Shown in pieces: positions 45,728 to 58,999 of a DNA stretch of 64,000 nt. A program made the translations under genes and the position numbers. Below the pieces are notes generated by a model. It did no database searches and was not told the DNA's origin. It saw only the letters and a list, made by a program, of their open reading frames with translations. The number at the start of each line of letters is the position of its first letter. The first letter of the stretch is position 1. Location of the stretch: assembly GCF_000832985.1 (NCBI RefSeq), contig NZ_CP009920.1, positions 2,277,501-2,341,500 on the forward strand. Direction: 5' to 3'. This DNA is from Priestia megaterium NBRC 15308 = ATCC 14581 (GTDB lineage Bacteria; Bacillota; Bacilli; Bacillales; Bacillaceae_H).

Positions 45728-46129
45728 ATGGAATTCCAATCCAGCGTAAAAATCGTAACAGAATGGGACATCGTAGCGGCACGCCAATTAGGTAGAAATG
45801 TGTCGAAAGAGCTAGGGTTTGGAACAGTTGACCAAGCTCGTATTACAACCGCCATTTCTGAATTAGCTCGTAATATTTACCTATATGCGGGTAAGGGTCA
45901 AATCTATATTGAGAAATTAAATCGTGGAGGAAAAAACGGTCTTCTTGTCGTAGCAACAGATGAAGGGCCAGGTATCCCCGACGTTCGCAAAGTAATGGAA
46001 GATGGATACTCAACATCGGGTGGACTAGGAGCTGGGCTTCCTGGGGTAAAACGATTGATGGATGAGTTTGACATCGAAACAAATGTCGGAGAAGGTACTG
46101 AGATTAAAGCAGTTAAGTGGCTCCGGTAG
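45728..46129 (+). CDS. rsbT: Serine/threonine kinase RsbT
   Basis: Switch kinase of 133 aa, GHKL fold, that phosphorylates RsbR/RsbS and on release activates RsbU. ATP-binding motifs AISELARNIYLYAGKG (N box) and VATDEGPGIPD (G1), with GGLGAGLPGVKRLMDEF (G2). Confidence 0.96.
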   Translation: MEFQSSVKIVTEWDIVAARQLGRNVSKELGFGTVDQARITTAISELARNIYLYAGKGQIYIEKLNRGGKNGLLVVATDEGPGIPDVRKVMEDGYSTSGGLGAGLPGVKRLMDEFDIETNVGEGTEIKAVKWLR

Positions 46130-46142
46130 GAGGAAATAGATA

Positions 46143-47153
46143 ATGTCTTTTGATAAAGAGATGAGAGATTTATACAAAGATATTTTGGGGAACTATATCC
46201 AAACACAAAATGAACAAATTTTGTATCAAGGACAAAAACTAAGTAGAAAATCTTTAGAGAATGAAATATCGCCAGAAGATATTGTGAGCATTCATAAAGA
46301 AGTGATTGAAGAAATTTATTCTGATATTCCAGAAAAAGTGCTGCATTCTCTGGACTTTTTACTTGAGGTAATGATTAGCTACGGTCTTGCTCTTCGCGAG
46401 CATCAAACATTAAAAAATAAGCAGCGGGAACTTCGTTCTGAAATTGAAGTTGCCGCTAACGTCCAGCAGACGCTGTTGGGGACAAAGGTTCCGGCTAGTT
46501 CAACTTTAGAAATTGGTGCGATTAGCGTACCGGCTAAACAGATGAACGGAGATTATTTTCACTTTGTAGAAGAAGAGCACGGTGGGTTAAGTATTGCCAT
46601 TGCCGATGTGATCGGCAAAGGAATTCCAGCTGCAATGTGTATGTCTATGATCAAATATGCAATGGACAGCTTACCGGACTCAAGAAAAAATCCAAGTTAT
46701 GTATTAGAGAACTTGAATAATATTGTAGAGCGAAACGTAGATCCAAGTATGTTTATTACGATGTTCTACGGAAGCTATAATCCCGAGACAAACTTATTTG
46801 ATTATGCATCTGCAGGGCATGAACCAGGTTTTTATTATGATGCCAAAGCTGATTCATTTGAAGATTTGGAAGCAAAAGGACTCGTGCTAGGAGTTGATCG
46901 CCATGTGAAATATCTTCAGTACGAGCAGCAGCTTTCAAAAGGCGATATGATTGTTCTGTTAACAGATGGCGTAACAGAATGCAGAACTGAAGAAGGATTT
47001 ATTGAAAGATTGGACATCATAAAATTAATTCGAAAATACATGCATTTGTCTCCTCAAGAAATTGTAGAATCTGTATATAAAGAGCTGGAAAAATTACAGC
47101 ATTTTCAATTGAGGGATGACTTTACATTGATTATTTTGAAGAGTTTAGTTTAA
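46143..47153 (+). CDS. rsbU: PP2C phosphatase RsbU
   Basis: Environmental-branch phosphatase that dephosphorylates RsbV; 336 aa. The N-terminal helical domain (1 to about 110) binds RsbT, and the C-terminal PP2C/SpoIIE domain shows MNGDYFHFVEEE, IADVIGKGIPAAMCM, ASAGHEPGFYY and MIVLLTDGVTECR with the metal-binding Asp residues. Confidence 0.96.
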   Translation: MSFDKEMRDLYKDILGNYIQTQNEQILYQGQKLSRKSLENEISPEDIVSIHKEVIEEIYSDIPEKVLHSLDFLLEVMISYGLALREHQTLKNKQRELRSEIEVAANVQQTLLGTKVPASSTLEIGAISVPAKQMNGDYFHFVEEEHGGLSIAIADVIGKGIPAAMCMSMIKYAMDSLPDSRKNPSYVLENLNNIVERNVDPSMFITMFYGSYNPETNLFDYASAGHEPGFYYDAKADSFEDLEAKGLVLGVDRHVKYLQYEQQLSKGDMIVLLTDGVTECRTEEGFIERLDIIKLIRKYMHLSPQEIVESVYKELEKLQHFQLRDDFTLIILKSLV

Positions 47154-47172
47154 GTATTCTAAATAAGGGTAC
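47148..47172 (+). promoter_or_regulatory. Sigma-B-dependent internal promoter
   Basis: GTTTAA (47148-47153), 13-bp spacer, GGGTAC (47167-47172) matches the sigma-B consensus GTTTAA-N12-15-GGGWAW closely. The -35 overlaps the rsbU stop codon. It would give the autocatalytic rsbV-rsbW-sigB-rsbX transcript. Confidence 0.9.
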
Positions 47173-47212
47173 AGAAAAGATAGCACAAAATTAGAGGGGG
47201 TCTACTAATACG

Positions 47213-47545
47213 ATGAATTTAAAAATAGATATACAAAAGGACGGTCAAGCATATCGTATTAAGCTGGCTGGAGAGATTGACGCATATACAGCACCTAAGC
47301 TAAAAGAAAAGTTCATGGAAATTACTGAACATACCGAACCAGAAATTATAGTCGATTTAACCGATGTATCATACATGGATAGTACAGGACTAGGTGTATT
47401 TATTGCATTGTTAAAAGCCAATAAGAAAAATAACGGCTCTTTGAAATTTGTTGGTGTATCAGAGCGCATCAAGCGCTTATTTGATATTACGGGCCTCACA
47501 GACATTTTAAACGTGAATTCACAAGTAGAAGGTGGCGTAAAATGA
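47213..47545 (+). CDS. rsbV: Anti-anti-sigma factor RsbV
   Basis: STAS protein of 110 aa that sequesters RsbW when unphosphorylated. Ser57 in VSYMDSTGLGVFIALL is the RsbW phosphorylation site. Overlaps rsbW by 4 bp. Confidence 0.97.
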   Translation: MNLKIDIQKDGQAYRIKLAGEIDAYTAPKLKEKFMEITEHTEPEIIVDLTDVSYMDSTGLGVFIALLKANKKNNGSLKFVGVSERIKRLFDITGLTDILNVNSQVEGGVK

Positions 47546-48027
47546 AACAGCCTTATGACTTTGTTGAGATGAAGATTCCTGCTAAGCCAGACTACGTAGC
47601 GATTATTCGACTGACGCTGTCTGGTGTAGCGAACCGGATGGGTTTTTCTTATGATGAAATTGAAGATATGAAAATTGCTGTGAGTGAGGCATGTACAAAT
47701 GCCGTACAGCATGCTTACAAGAATGAAGAAAATGGTGAAGTGAGAGTAGGTTTTGGTTTATTTGATGACCGTTTAGAAATCATGGTGGTCGATAAAGGTG
47801 AAAGCTTTAATTTTGAAGAGCTTAAGGAACATATAGGACCTTATGAAACATCAAGAGAAGTTGAATTTCTTCCTGAAGGTGGACTTGGTTTATATTTAAT
47901 TGAAACACTAATGGACGAAGTGAAAATGGTCAATTCAAAAGGTGTAACGCTAATGATGACTAAGTATGTGCAAAGAGAGCAGGTGGAGAGTGATGAAAAC
48001 ACAGTCTCAACCTATGAAATTAACTAA
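47542..48027 (+). CDS. rsbW: Anti-sigma-B factor and serine kinase RsbW
   Basis: 161-aa GHKL kinase that binds sigma-B or phosphorylates RsbV. ATP-site motifs VSEACTNAVQHAYKN, VVDKGESFNFEEL and EGGLGLYLIETLMDEV. Its 3' end overlaps sigB by 35 bp, which helps keep the two products in fixed ratio. Confidence 0.97.
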   Translation: MKQPYDFVEMKIPAKPDYVAIIRLTLSGVANRMGFSYDEIEDMKIAVSEACTNAVQHAYKNEENGEVRVGFGLFDDRLEIMVVDKGESFNFEELKEHIGPYETSREVEFLPEGGLGLYLIETLMDEVKMVNSKGVTLMMTKYVQREQVESDENTVSTYEIN

Positions 48028-48787
48028 AGAACAGGTTCAGGAACGAATTGAGCGCTTTCAAAAAACGCAGGATGAAGAAGCACAAAGTGATCTAGTAGTA
48101 CATTACAAGAACCTTGTTGAATCTATTGCACGTCGCTATTCAAAAGGCAGAAGCTTACATGAAGATATTGTGCAGGTAGGGATGCTAGGACTGTTAGGAG
48201 CTATTAGAAGGTATGATGCTTCATTTGGAAGAAGCTTTGAATCGTTTGCTGTTCCTACAATCATTGGAGAGATTAAGCGATTTTTACGCGATAAAACGTG
48301 GAGTGTTCACGTACCGCGCCGCATCAAAGAATTAGGTCCTAAAATTAAAGCAGCTGTCGAAGAGCTAACAACCCGTTTACAGCGATCTCCTCAAGTGAAA
48401 GAAATTGCTGATCATATCGGAGTGACAGAGGAAGAAATTTTAGAAACGATGGAGATGGGGCAAAGTTATCAAGCATTGTCTGTTGATCATTCCATTGAAG
48501 CAGACTCTGATGGAAGTACTGTTACAATCCTTGATTTAGTAGGTGAACAAGAGTCGGGTTATGAGAAAACTGATCAGCGCTTAGTGTTAGAAAAGATTCT
48601 TCATGTATTAAGCGATAGAGAAAAAGAAGTGATTCGCTATACATTTATTGAAAATCTGAGTCAAAAAGATGCCGGTGAGAAGTTAGGGATTTCTCAAATG
48701 CATGTATCTCGACTGCAAAGAAGAGCTCTTGATAAGCTAAGGACTGCAGCTCGCTCAGATTCTAACGATTCGGAGTATATGTCGTGA
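47993..48787 (+). CDS. sigB: General stress sigma factor sigma-B
   Basis: 264-aa sigma-70 group 3 factor for the general stress regulon. Regions 2 (QVGMLGLLGAIRRYD, FAVPTIIGEIKRFLRD), 3 (VPRRIKELGPKIKAAVEEL) and 4 (LSDREKEVIRYTF, GISQMHVSRLQRRAL) are complete. ATG 47993 follows GGTGGAG. Confidence 0.98.
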   Translation: MKTQSQPMKLTKEQVQERIERFQKTQDEEAQSDLVVHYKNLVESIARRYSKGRSLHEDIVQVGMLGLLGAIRRYDASFGRSFESFAVPTIIGEIKRFLRDKTWSVHVPRRIKELGPKIKAAVEELTTRLQRSPQVKEIADHIGVTEEEILETMEMGQSYQALSVDHSIEADSDGSTVTILDLVGEQESGYEKTDQRLVLEKILHVLSDREKEVIRYTFIENLSQKDAGEKLGISQMHVSRLQRRALDKLRTAARSDSNDSEYMS

Positions 48788-49392
48788 TGACAGTAGACCC
48801 TAATACAAAGTTGATTCAAACTCATATATACCAAGAGCCAAAGCAAGGGAACGTATGTTGTGGAGATAGTTACTATGTCAAAGAAACGGATGACTATTTT
48901 CTATGTGCAGTGGCAGATGGATTAGGAAGCGGTGAACAAGCTAGAGCCGCTTCTGTAGCTGTTACGGATGTAGCGAAAGCTCATCATCATCTAGATGTGG
49001 ATGAGATCATTTCTAAGTGTAACAAAGCTACTCGACATACAAGAGGTGCGGCAGTAGCTATTTTGAAAATTGATAAAAAACATAACGAATTTCATTATAC
49101 AAATGTAGGTAATATCCGCTTTTATCTGTATTCTCCGGAGGGGAAATTAACGTACCCTCTGCCAATTCAAGGTTTTTTATCAGGGAAAATTCAAAAGTTC
49201 CGCACACAAACCTTCCCATATGACTCCGGTTCTAAATTTTTGATTCATACAGATGGCTTAGAATTAAAAGAGATTAAATCTGTTTTTGCTAACTCGATGA
49301 ATGTAGATCAATTGTCGACACGGCTACAGGCAGCAATTCGATCTCATAATGACGATATTACGTATATCGCTGGTCATCTTCCAACTGCATAG
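48784..49392 (+). CDS. rsbX: PP2C phosphatase RsbX
   Basis: Feedback phosphatase of 202 aa that dephosphorylates RsbR and RsbS, resetting the stressosome. PP2C motifs AVADGLGSGEQARAASVAV and LIHTDGLELKEI. Start at GTG 48784 or ATG 48787; either overlaps the sigB stop. Last gene of the operon. Confidence 0.95.
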   Translation: MMTVDPNTKLIQTHIYQEPKQGNVCCGDSYYVKETDDYFLCAVADGLGSGEQARAASVAVTDVAKAHHHLDVDEIISKCNKATRHTRGAAVAILKIDKKHNEFHYTNVGNIRFYLYSPEGKLTYPLPIQGFLSGKIQKFRTQTFPYDSGSKFLIHTDGLELKEIKSVFANSMNVDQLSTRLQAAIRSHNDDITYIAGHLPTA

Positions 49393-49404
49393 CCTTTCTT
49401 TTTA

Positions 49405-49435
49405 GCTCACATGTGTTATTGCATGTGAGTTTTGT
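49405..49435 (+). terminator. Terminator of sigB operon
   Basis: Stem CTCACATG/CATGTGAG followed by TTTTGTT. Confidence 0.8.
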
Positions 49436-49476
49436 TACAATAAAGACAAAGTTTCATTTAGCTAGGAGGATAAGCT

Positions 49477-51651
49477 GTGTCTGTTGCAACGAAATTAGAT
49501 AATCAAATTGTTCAACGTGTAAGTAAAGAGGTGGAGATTTCACAAAAGCAAGTACAAAACGTAATTGCTTTAGTAGAAGACGGTAATACAGTTCCCTTTA
49601 TTGCTCGATATAGAAAAGAACAAACTGGTGCTTTGGATGAAGTCCAAATCCGGAATATTTTAGATTCCTGGAATTACTTAATGAATTTAGAAGAGCGTAA
49701 AGAGGAAGTTCTTCGATTAATTGAAGAGCAAGGGAAATTAACTGAGGAACTGGCTGCTCAAATTCATCAAGCGAAGAAATTGCAACAAGTAGAAGATTTA
49801 TACCGCCCTTTTAAGCAAAAACGACGTACAAAAGCAACTGTAGCAAAAGAAAAAGGTCTTGAACCATTAGCACAGTGGCTACTAAGTCTTCCACGTTCTG
49901 ACGTGAAGAACGAAGCGAAAACATACATAAATGAAGAAGCGGGAGTTCAATCTTCTGAAGAAGCTATTCAGGGAGCCCTAGACATTGTAGCGGAACAAAT
50001 TTCTGACGAAGCATCTTACCGTCAATGGATTCGTACGACTACTGTAAAAGATGGCATAATTGTTACTTCAGTCAAAGATCCGGAAAAAGATGAAAAAAAT
50101 ATCTATGAAATGTACTATGAATATACAGAAGCGGTAAAGCGAATCGTTCCTCATCGTATCTTAGCCATGAATAGAGGAGAAAAAGACGGTATTTTAAAAG
50201 TGAGTATTGATGCGCCTACAGATCGTATTCTTTCATATTTACATAAACAAGTAATCAAAAAAAGGGATTCTTCAGCTGAAAGTTATATCATCTCAGCTAT
50301 AGAAGATGCTTATAAACGCTTAATAGAACCATCTATTGAACGCGAAATCCGTAAAGAGCTATCAGAAAAAGCGGAAGAAAGAGCTATTCACATCTTTTCT
50401 GAAAACTTACGGAAACTTCTTCTCCAACCTCCATTGAAAGGGAAAGTGGTATTAGGAGTAGATCCAGCTTTTCGAACAGGCTGCAAATTAGCTGTAGTAG
50501 ATGAAACAGGCAAGGTATTAAAAATTGATGTTATTTATCCACATCCTCCTGTGAGAAAAGCAGCTGAAGCGCAAAATAAATTAAAGAAAATGTTCGCTGA
50601 ATACCCTATTGAAGTAGTAGCCATTGGAAACGGAACGGCATCTCGCGAAACGGAGCAATTTGTAGCGGGTGTTCTTAAAGAGATTGAAAACCCAGTTTAT
50701 TATTTGATTGTGAATGAAGCGGGAGCAAGCGTATATTCGGCTTCTGATGTGGCTAGAGAGGAATTTCCTGATTTTCAAGTAGAAGAGCGAAGCGCTGTAT
50801 CGATTGCCAGAAGGCTGCAAGATCCGCTGGCTGAACTTGTGAAAATCGATCCTAAGTCGGTAGGAGTAGGGCAGTATCAGCATGATGTGTCTCAAAAGCA
50901 ATTAAATGATTCACTGACTTTTATTGTGGAGACAGTAGTAAATCAGGTAGGAGTAAATGCAAACACGGCTTCTGCTTCGCTTCTACAATACGTTGCTGGT
51001 CTAAATAAGACAGTTGCTCAAAACATTGTAAAATATCGGGATGAAAACGGAAAATTCTCTAACCGAAAACAGTTGAAGAAAATTCCGCGTCTAGGCGCTA
51101 AAACGTATGAGCAGTGTATTGGTTTTTTACGTATTATAGAAGGTGAAGAACCTTTAGACAGAACGGGTATCCATCCTGAAACATATGGAGACGTTAAAAA
51201 GCTTTTAAAGAAAGTTGAAGTGAAAGAGACTGAGCTTGGAACGGAGAAAGTAAAAGAAGCATTAAAACATATTTCTTTACCCGAAATATCAGAAGAACTA
51301 AGGATAGGGGAGCTTACTTTAAAAGACATTATAGAAGCGCTTGTAAGACCGGAAAGAGATCCTCGTGATGAACTGCCAAAACCTTTGCTCCGTCAGGATA
51401 TTTTGAAACTAGAGGATCTTGCCAAAGGTATTCAGCTTGAAGGCACGGTGCGAAACGTCGTAGACTTCGGAGCGTTCATCGATATAGGAGTTAAGCAAGA
51501 CGGTCTAGTCCATATTTCTAAATTAACAAATCGGTACGTTAAGCACCCCCTCGATGTCGTTTCAGTAGGAGATTTGGTGAATGTGTGGGTAGAAGACGTA
51601 GATATGAAAAAAGGAAGAGTCGCACTGACGATGATTCCGCCTCATCAATAA
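49477..51651 (+). CDS. tex: Tex-family S1 RNA-binding protein (YdcI)
   Basis: 724-aa nucleic-acid-binding protein related to Spt6 and to Bordetella Tex. Seen are the N-terminal helical part (VPFIARYRKEQTGALDEVQI), YqgF/RNase H-like domain (VVLGVDPAFRTGCKLAVVD), helix-hairpin-helix region (SVGVGQYQHDVSQKQL, KIPRLGAKTYEQCIGFLRI) and C-terminal S1 domain (LEGTVRNVVDFGAFIDIGV, QDGLVHISKL). GTG start behind AGGAGGATAAGC. Role in transcription or RNA quality control is inferred from relatives. Confidence 0.96.
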   Translation: MSVATKLDNQIVQRVSKEVEISQKQVQNVIALVEDGNTVPFIARYRKEQTGALDEVQIRNILDSWNYLMNLEERKEEVLRLIEEQGKLTEELAAQIHQAKKLQQVEDLYRPFKQKRRTKATVAKEKGLEPLAQWLLSLPRSDVKNEAKTYINEEAGVQSSEEAIQGALDIVAEQISDEASYRQWIRTTTVKDGIIVTSVKDPEKDEKNIYEMYYEYTEAVKRIVPHRILAMNRGEKDGILKVSIDAPTDRILSYLHKQVIKKRDSSAESYIISAIEDAYKRLIEPSIEREIRKELSEKAEERAIHIFSENLRKLLLQPPLKGKVVLGVDPAFRTGCKLAVVDETGKVLKIDVIYPHPPVRKAAEAQNKLKKMFAEYPIEVVAIGNGTASRETEQFVAGVLKEIENPVYYLIVNEAGASVYSASDVAREEFPDFQVEERSAVSIARRLQDPLAELVKIDPKSVGVGQYQHDVSQKQLNDSLTFIVETVVNQVGVNANTASASLLQYVAGLNKTVAQNIVKYRDENGKFSNRKQLKKIPRLGAKTYEQCIGFLRIIEGEEPLDRTGIHPETYGDVKKLLKKVEVKETELGTEKVKEALKHISLPEISEELRIGELTLKDIIEALVRPERDPRDELPKPLLRQDILKLEDLAKGIQLEGTVRNVVDFGAFIDIGVKQDGLVHISKLTNRYVKHPLDVVSVGDLVNVWVEDVDMKKGRVALTMIPPHQ

Positions 51652-51652
51652 T

Positions 51653-51691
51653 AAAATTGCCTTTTCAGATTTTCTGAAAAGGCAATTTTAT
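51653..51691 (+). terminator. Terminator of tex
   Basis: Perfect 17-bp stem beginning AAAATTGCCTTTTCAGA, 3-nt loop, then ATTT. It lies just 3' of cmpA on the other strand and may serve both genes. Confidence 0.8.
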
Positions 51692-51708
51692 TTGTAAAAA
51701 GAAGTGAT

Positions 51709-51825
51709 TTAAGAAGCGGAGTTATTTTTTTGATAAAAAAACCAACATTGATTGAGCAATTTTATTTGTGCACGGTCTTTTTCAGAATAAGCGCGCCTCA
51801 TTTGTTTTTGTAGCCACATTGGCAT
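51709..51825 (-). CDS. cmpA: Cortex morphogenetic protein CmpA
   Basis: A 38-aa sporulation quality-control protein. The product MPMWLQKQMRRAYSEKD... with the core QIKLLNQCWFFYQK matches B. subtilis CmpA (MPxWLxKQM, QIKLLNQCWYFYRK). In B. subtilis it is an adaptor that directs SpoIVA to ClpXP in spores with defective envelopes. AAAAGGAGTG lies 8 nt before ATG. The position between tex (ydcI) and the SprT gene (ydcK), opposite strand, is the same as in B. subtilis. Conserved Cys, Trp and basic residues are intact. Confidence 0.92.
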   Translation of the reverse strand: MPMWLQKQMRRAYSEKDRAQIKLLNQCWFFYQKNNSAS

Positions 51826-51934
51826 AAGGACAATCACTCCTTTTCATTTATGATAAGGTAAATAGTGAGTATGTAATGAAGTGTATGCCCAAAGAGCTAG
51901 TCAGGTGATTTCATACAGTAGAGGAGTATATAAG

Positions 51935-52384
51935 ATGAATGATAAGGATTTACAAATACTTGTAGAAGAAATTTCATTGAAGCTGTTTCACAAACCATTT
52001 CGTCATGAAGCCACTTTTAATTCTCGTTTACGTACAACAGGTGGAAGGTATTTATTACGTACATCTAATATAGAAGTAAACTACAAATACTTTGAACAAT
52101 ATGGCACACAAGAAATAGTAGCAATCATTAAACATGAGCTCTGTCACTATCATTTGCATATTGAGGGGAAAGGGTATAAGCATGGAGATCAAGACTTTAA
52201 AAGCCTAATGAAAGAAGTAGGCGCCCCCCGGTTTTGTCAGGCATTGAAAAAAGAAAGTGATGGAAAGAAAAAAGAGCACATATATGTATGTATGCAGTGT
52301 GAGCAAAAATATGTTCGAAAAAGAAAAGTGAACACGGTTAAATATGTTTGTGGAAAGTGTAAAGGTAAATTAAAAAAAGTGTAG
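51935..52384 (+). CDS. ydcK: SprT-like metalloprotease-fold protein (YdcK)
   Basis: 149-aa protein of the SprT family with zinc site HELCHYH (HExxH) and KHGDQDF, plus a C-terminal zinc ribbon ([16 protein letters not shown]). Bacterial role unknown; eukaryotic Spartan proteases have the same fold. ATG 51935 lies behind GAGGAGTATATAAG; the frame opens at 51881. Confidence 0.92.
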   Translation: MNDKDLQILVEEISLKLFHKPFRHEATFNSRLRTTGGRYLLRTSNIEVNYKYFEQYGTQEIVAIIKHELCHYHLHIEGKGYKHGDQDFKSLMKEVGAPRFCQALKKESDGKKKEHIYVCMQCEQKYVRKRKVNTVKYVCGKCKGKLKKV

Positions 52385-52466
52385 AAGATGCTTGACTAAA
52401 ATAGATTGATTATGATAAATTAATAAAGCCGTCTCAAATAAACGGCAAAGAAATTACAAAAACTTA

Positions 52467-52495
52467 TTGACATTACATATAATGTCGATTACAAT
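52467..52495 (+). promoter_or_regulatory. Consensus promoter of second tRNA cluster
   Basis: TTGACA (52467-52472), 17-bp spacer, TACAAT (52490-52495), 23 bp before tRNA-Asn. Confidence 0.85.
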
Positions 52496-52518
52496 GTAAG
52501 AAGTCTGATAAATATTAT

Positions 52519-52593
52519 TCCACAGTAGCTCAGTGGTAGAGCTATCGGCTGTTAACCGATCGGTCGTAGGTTCGAGTCCTACCTGTGGAGCCA
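52519..52593 (+). tRNA. tRNA-Asn (GTT)
   Basis: Identical to the copy at 2056, including the preceding TATTAT. Confidence 0.96.
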
Positions 52594-52596
52594 TAT

Positions 52597-52687
52597 GGAG
52601 AAGTACTCAAGTGGCTGAAGAGGCGCCCCTGCTAAGGGTGTAGGTCGTGTAAGCGGCGCGAGGGTTCAAATCCCTCCTTCTCCGCCA
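52597..52687 (+). tRNA. tRNA-Ser (GCT)
   Basis: Class II tRNA of 91 nt with long variable arm, acceptor GGAGAAG/CTTCTCC, anticodon GCT, encoded CCA. Confidence 0.96.
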
Positions 52688-52696
52688 TTTTATAAT

Positions 52697-52771
52697 GGCC
52701 CGTTGGTCAAGCGGTTAAGACACCGCCCTTTCACGGCGGTAACACGGGTTCGAATCCCGTACGGGTCACCA
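52697..52771 (+). tRNA. tRNA-Glu (TTC)
   Basis: Same sequence as the copy at 2134; encoded CCA. Confidence 0.96.
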
Positions 52772-52795
52772 TTGATTTTTATTTACATATTCTGT

Positions 52796-52871
52796 GGAGG
52801 ATTAGCTCAGCTGGGAGAGCACCTGCCTTACAAGCAGGGGGTCGGCGGTTCGATCCCGTCATCCTCCACCA
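52796..52871 (+). tRNA. tRNA-Val (TAC)
   Basis: Same sequence as the copy at 2232; encoded CCA. Confidence 0.96.
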
Positions 52872-52899
52872 TTTGACTGTTTTATACATAATTTTGGAT

Positions 52900-52975
52900 G
52901 GTCCCGTGGTGTAGCGGTTAACATGCCTGCCTGTCACGCAGGAGATCGCGGGTTCGATTCCCGTCGGGACCGCCA
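52900..52975 (+). tRNA. tRNA-Asp (GTC)
   Basis: Acceptor GGTCCCG/CGGGACC, anticodon GTC, encoded CCA. Identical copy at 58704. Confidence 0.96.
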
Positions 52976-52986
52976 TTTTAAATTAT

Positions 52987-53061
52987 TGGGCTATCGCCAA
53001 GCGGTAAGGCAACGGATTTTGATTCCGTCATGCGTTGGTTCGAATCCAGCTAGCCCAGCCA
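52987..53061 (+). tRNA. tRNA-Gln (TTG)
   Basis: Same as the copy at 2486; encoded CCA. Confidence 0.96.
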
Positions 53062-53065
53062 TAAA

Positions 53066-53138
53066 GAGCCATTAGCTCAGTTGGTAGAGCATCTGACTTT
53101 TAATCAGAGGGTCGAAGGTTCGAGTCCTTCATGGCTCA
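53066..53138 (+). tRNA. tRNA-Lys (TTT), no encoded CCA
   Basis: Same as the copy at 2565, again followed by TTTT in place of CCA. Confidence 0.96.
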
Positions 53139-53150
53139 TTTTCATTTCTT

Positions 53151-53233
53151 GCGGGTGTGGCGGAATTGGCAGACGCGCTAGACTTAGGATCTAGTGTCTT
53201 TACGACGTGGGGGTTCAAGTCCCTTCACCCGCA
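53151..53233 (+). tRNA. tRNA-Leu (TAG), no encoded CCA
   Basis: Class II tRNA, acceptor GCGGGTG/CACCCGC, anticodon TAG, discriminator A followed by TCTT. Confidence 0.95.
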
Positions 53234-53255
53234 TCTTATTCATTTTATGTATTTA

Positions 53256-53341
<86 letters not shown>

Positions 53342-53362
53342 AAAAAACTTTTTAAAAAAGTG

Positions 53363-53391
53363 TTGACATAAGAAAATAGAAATGATATTAT
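53363..53391 (+). promoter_or_regulatory. rrn operon promoter
   Basis: TTGACA (53363-53368), 17-bp spacer, TATTAT (53386-53391), preceded one base upstream by the AT-rich 18-mer AAAACTTTTTAAAAAAGT (53344-53361), probably an UP element. It drives tRNA-Arg, tRNA-Gly and 16S-23S-5S. Confidence 0.85.
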
Positions 53392-53431
53392 AATAAAGTC
53401 GCCAAAACAACGGCGGTAAACATCATAAGAA

Positions 53432-53508
53432 GCGCCCGTAGCTCAATTGGATAGAGCGTTTGACTACGGATCAAAAGGTTAGGGGTTCGACTCCTCTCGG
53501 GCGCGCCA
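53432..53508 (+). tRNA. tRNA-Arg (ACG)
   Basis: Acceptor GCGCCCG/CGGGCGC, anticodon ACG (read as ICG), encoded CCA. It lies in the 16S leader. Confidence 0.96.
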
Positions 53509-53512
53509 TATT

Positions 53513-53586
53513 GCGGGTGTAGTTTAGTGGTAAAACCTCAGCCTTCCAAGCTGATGTCGTGAGTTCGATTCTCATCACCCGCTCCA
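53513..53586 (+). tRNA. tRNA-Gly (TCC)
   Basis: Acceptor GCGGGTG/CACCCGC, anticodon TCC, encoded CCA. It lies in the 16S leader, about 80 nt before the 16S gene. Confidence 0.96.
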
Positions 53587-53666
53587 AATATATTGAACTT
53601 TGAAAACTGAACAAAGCGACAAACGTCAACGTTAATTTTTATTTTTTAAATTGAGCAAGTCAAACA

Positions 53667-55226
<1,560 letters not shown>

Positions 55227-55478
55227 ATTTTTACATGACGTACGTTTTGACACTTTGTTCAGTTTTGAGAGTTCAATCTCTCATTAATAATTGCGCCTGC
55301 GATTACTCGGCGCAAAACTGCACGTAGATATCACAGTGATGTTTATCATGATGTGATTGAAGTCAGTTGTTTTGTTCTTTGAAAACTAGATAACAGTAAT
55401 TGCTGAGGAAAAGTGAAACTTTTCTTTAATCAAACCAATAAATAACACAACAATATGTTGTACCATTTATTCGCTAAT

Positions 55479-58413
<2,935 letters not shown>

Positions 58414-58482
58414 AACTTTAAAAGCGTAAGCTTTACTCAGCAAACTGTTACCTAGTTTTGAGAGAACAATCTCATATAAATG

Positions 58483-58598
58483 TCTAGTGATAATGGCAAA
58501 GAGGTCACACCCGTTCCCATACCGAACACGGAAGTTAAGCTCTTTAGCGCCGATGGTAGTTGGGACTTTGTCCCTGTGAGAGTAGGACATCGCTAGGC
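58483..58598 (+). rRNA. 5S ribosomal RNA
   Basis: 116 nt with the conserved core GAGGTCACACCCGTTCCC. Helix I is CTAGTGAT/ATCGCTAG, different from the copy at 1931 but still paired. It has no promoter of its own in the 70-nt spacer. Confidence 0.95.
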
Positions 58599-58622
58599 AT
58601 TTTTATTTTGCTTTTTTATCAT

Positions 58623-58699
<77 letters not shown>

Positions 58700-58703
58700 A
58701 CAT

Positions 58704-58779
58704 GGTCCCGTGGTGTAGCGGTTAACATGCCTGCCTGTCACGCAGGAGATCGCGGGTTCGATTCCCGTCGGGACCGCCA
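58704..58779 (+). tRNA. tRNA-Asp (GTC)
   Basis: Identical to the copy at 52900; encoded CCA. Confidence 0.96.
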
Positions 58780-58786
58780 TGTTTTA

Positions 58787-58819
58787 GAAACGAAACAATG
58801 TGTTTCGTCTTTTTTATTG
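58787..58819 (+). terminator. Terminator of rrn operon
   Basis: Stem ACGAAACA/TGTTTCGT followed by CTTTTTT. Confidence 0.9.
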
Positions 58820-58850
58820 TTTGAACCATTTTTATATAAAACTTTACCGT

Positions 58851-58879
58851 CCTTAGGAGCAATCCTAAGGAATTTTTTA
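58851..58879 (+). terminator. Second terminator after rrn operon
   Basis: Stem CCTTAGGA/TCCTAAGG with GCAA tetraloop, then AATTTTTT. It forms a tandem pair with the previous one, insulating tsaE from rRNA transcription. Confidence 0.85.
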
Positions 58880-58999
58880 TATACAAAGAAATTTCCTTAT
58901 AGAATTGCGATGTTAAAGATTGTTGGATTTCTTACTGGATATGTATAGTCCACAACGTTTACAATATATATATACAGGTTGAAGTGAGGTTCTGAATGA

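Noticed and set aside
52385-52466. Possible integration site or mobile element next to the tRNA cluster
   Set aside because: No integrase, no truncated tRNA repeat and no transposase-like frame nearby; only a short AT-rich gap before the tRNA promoter.
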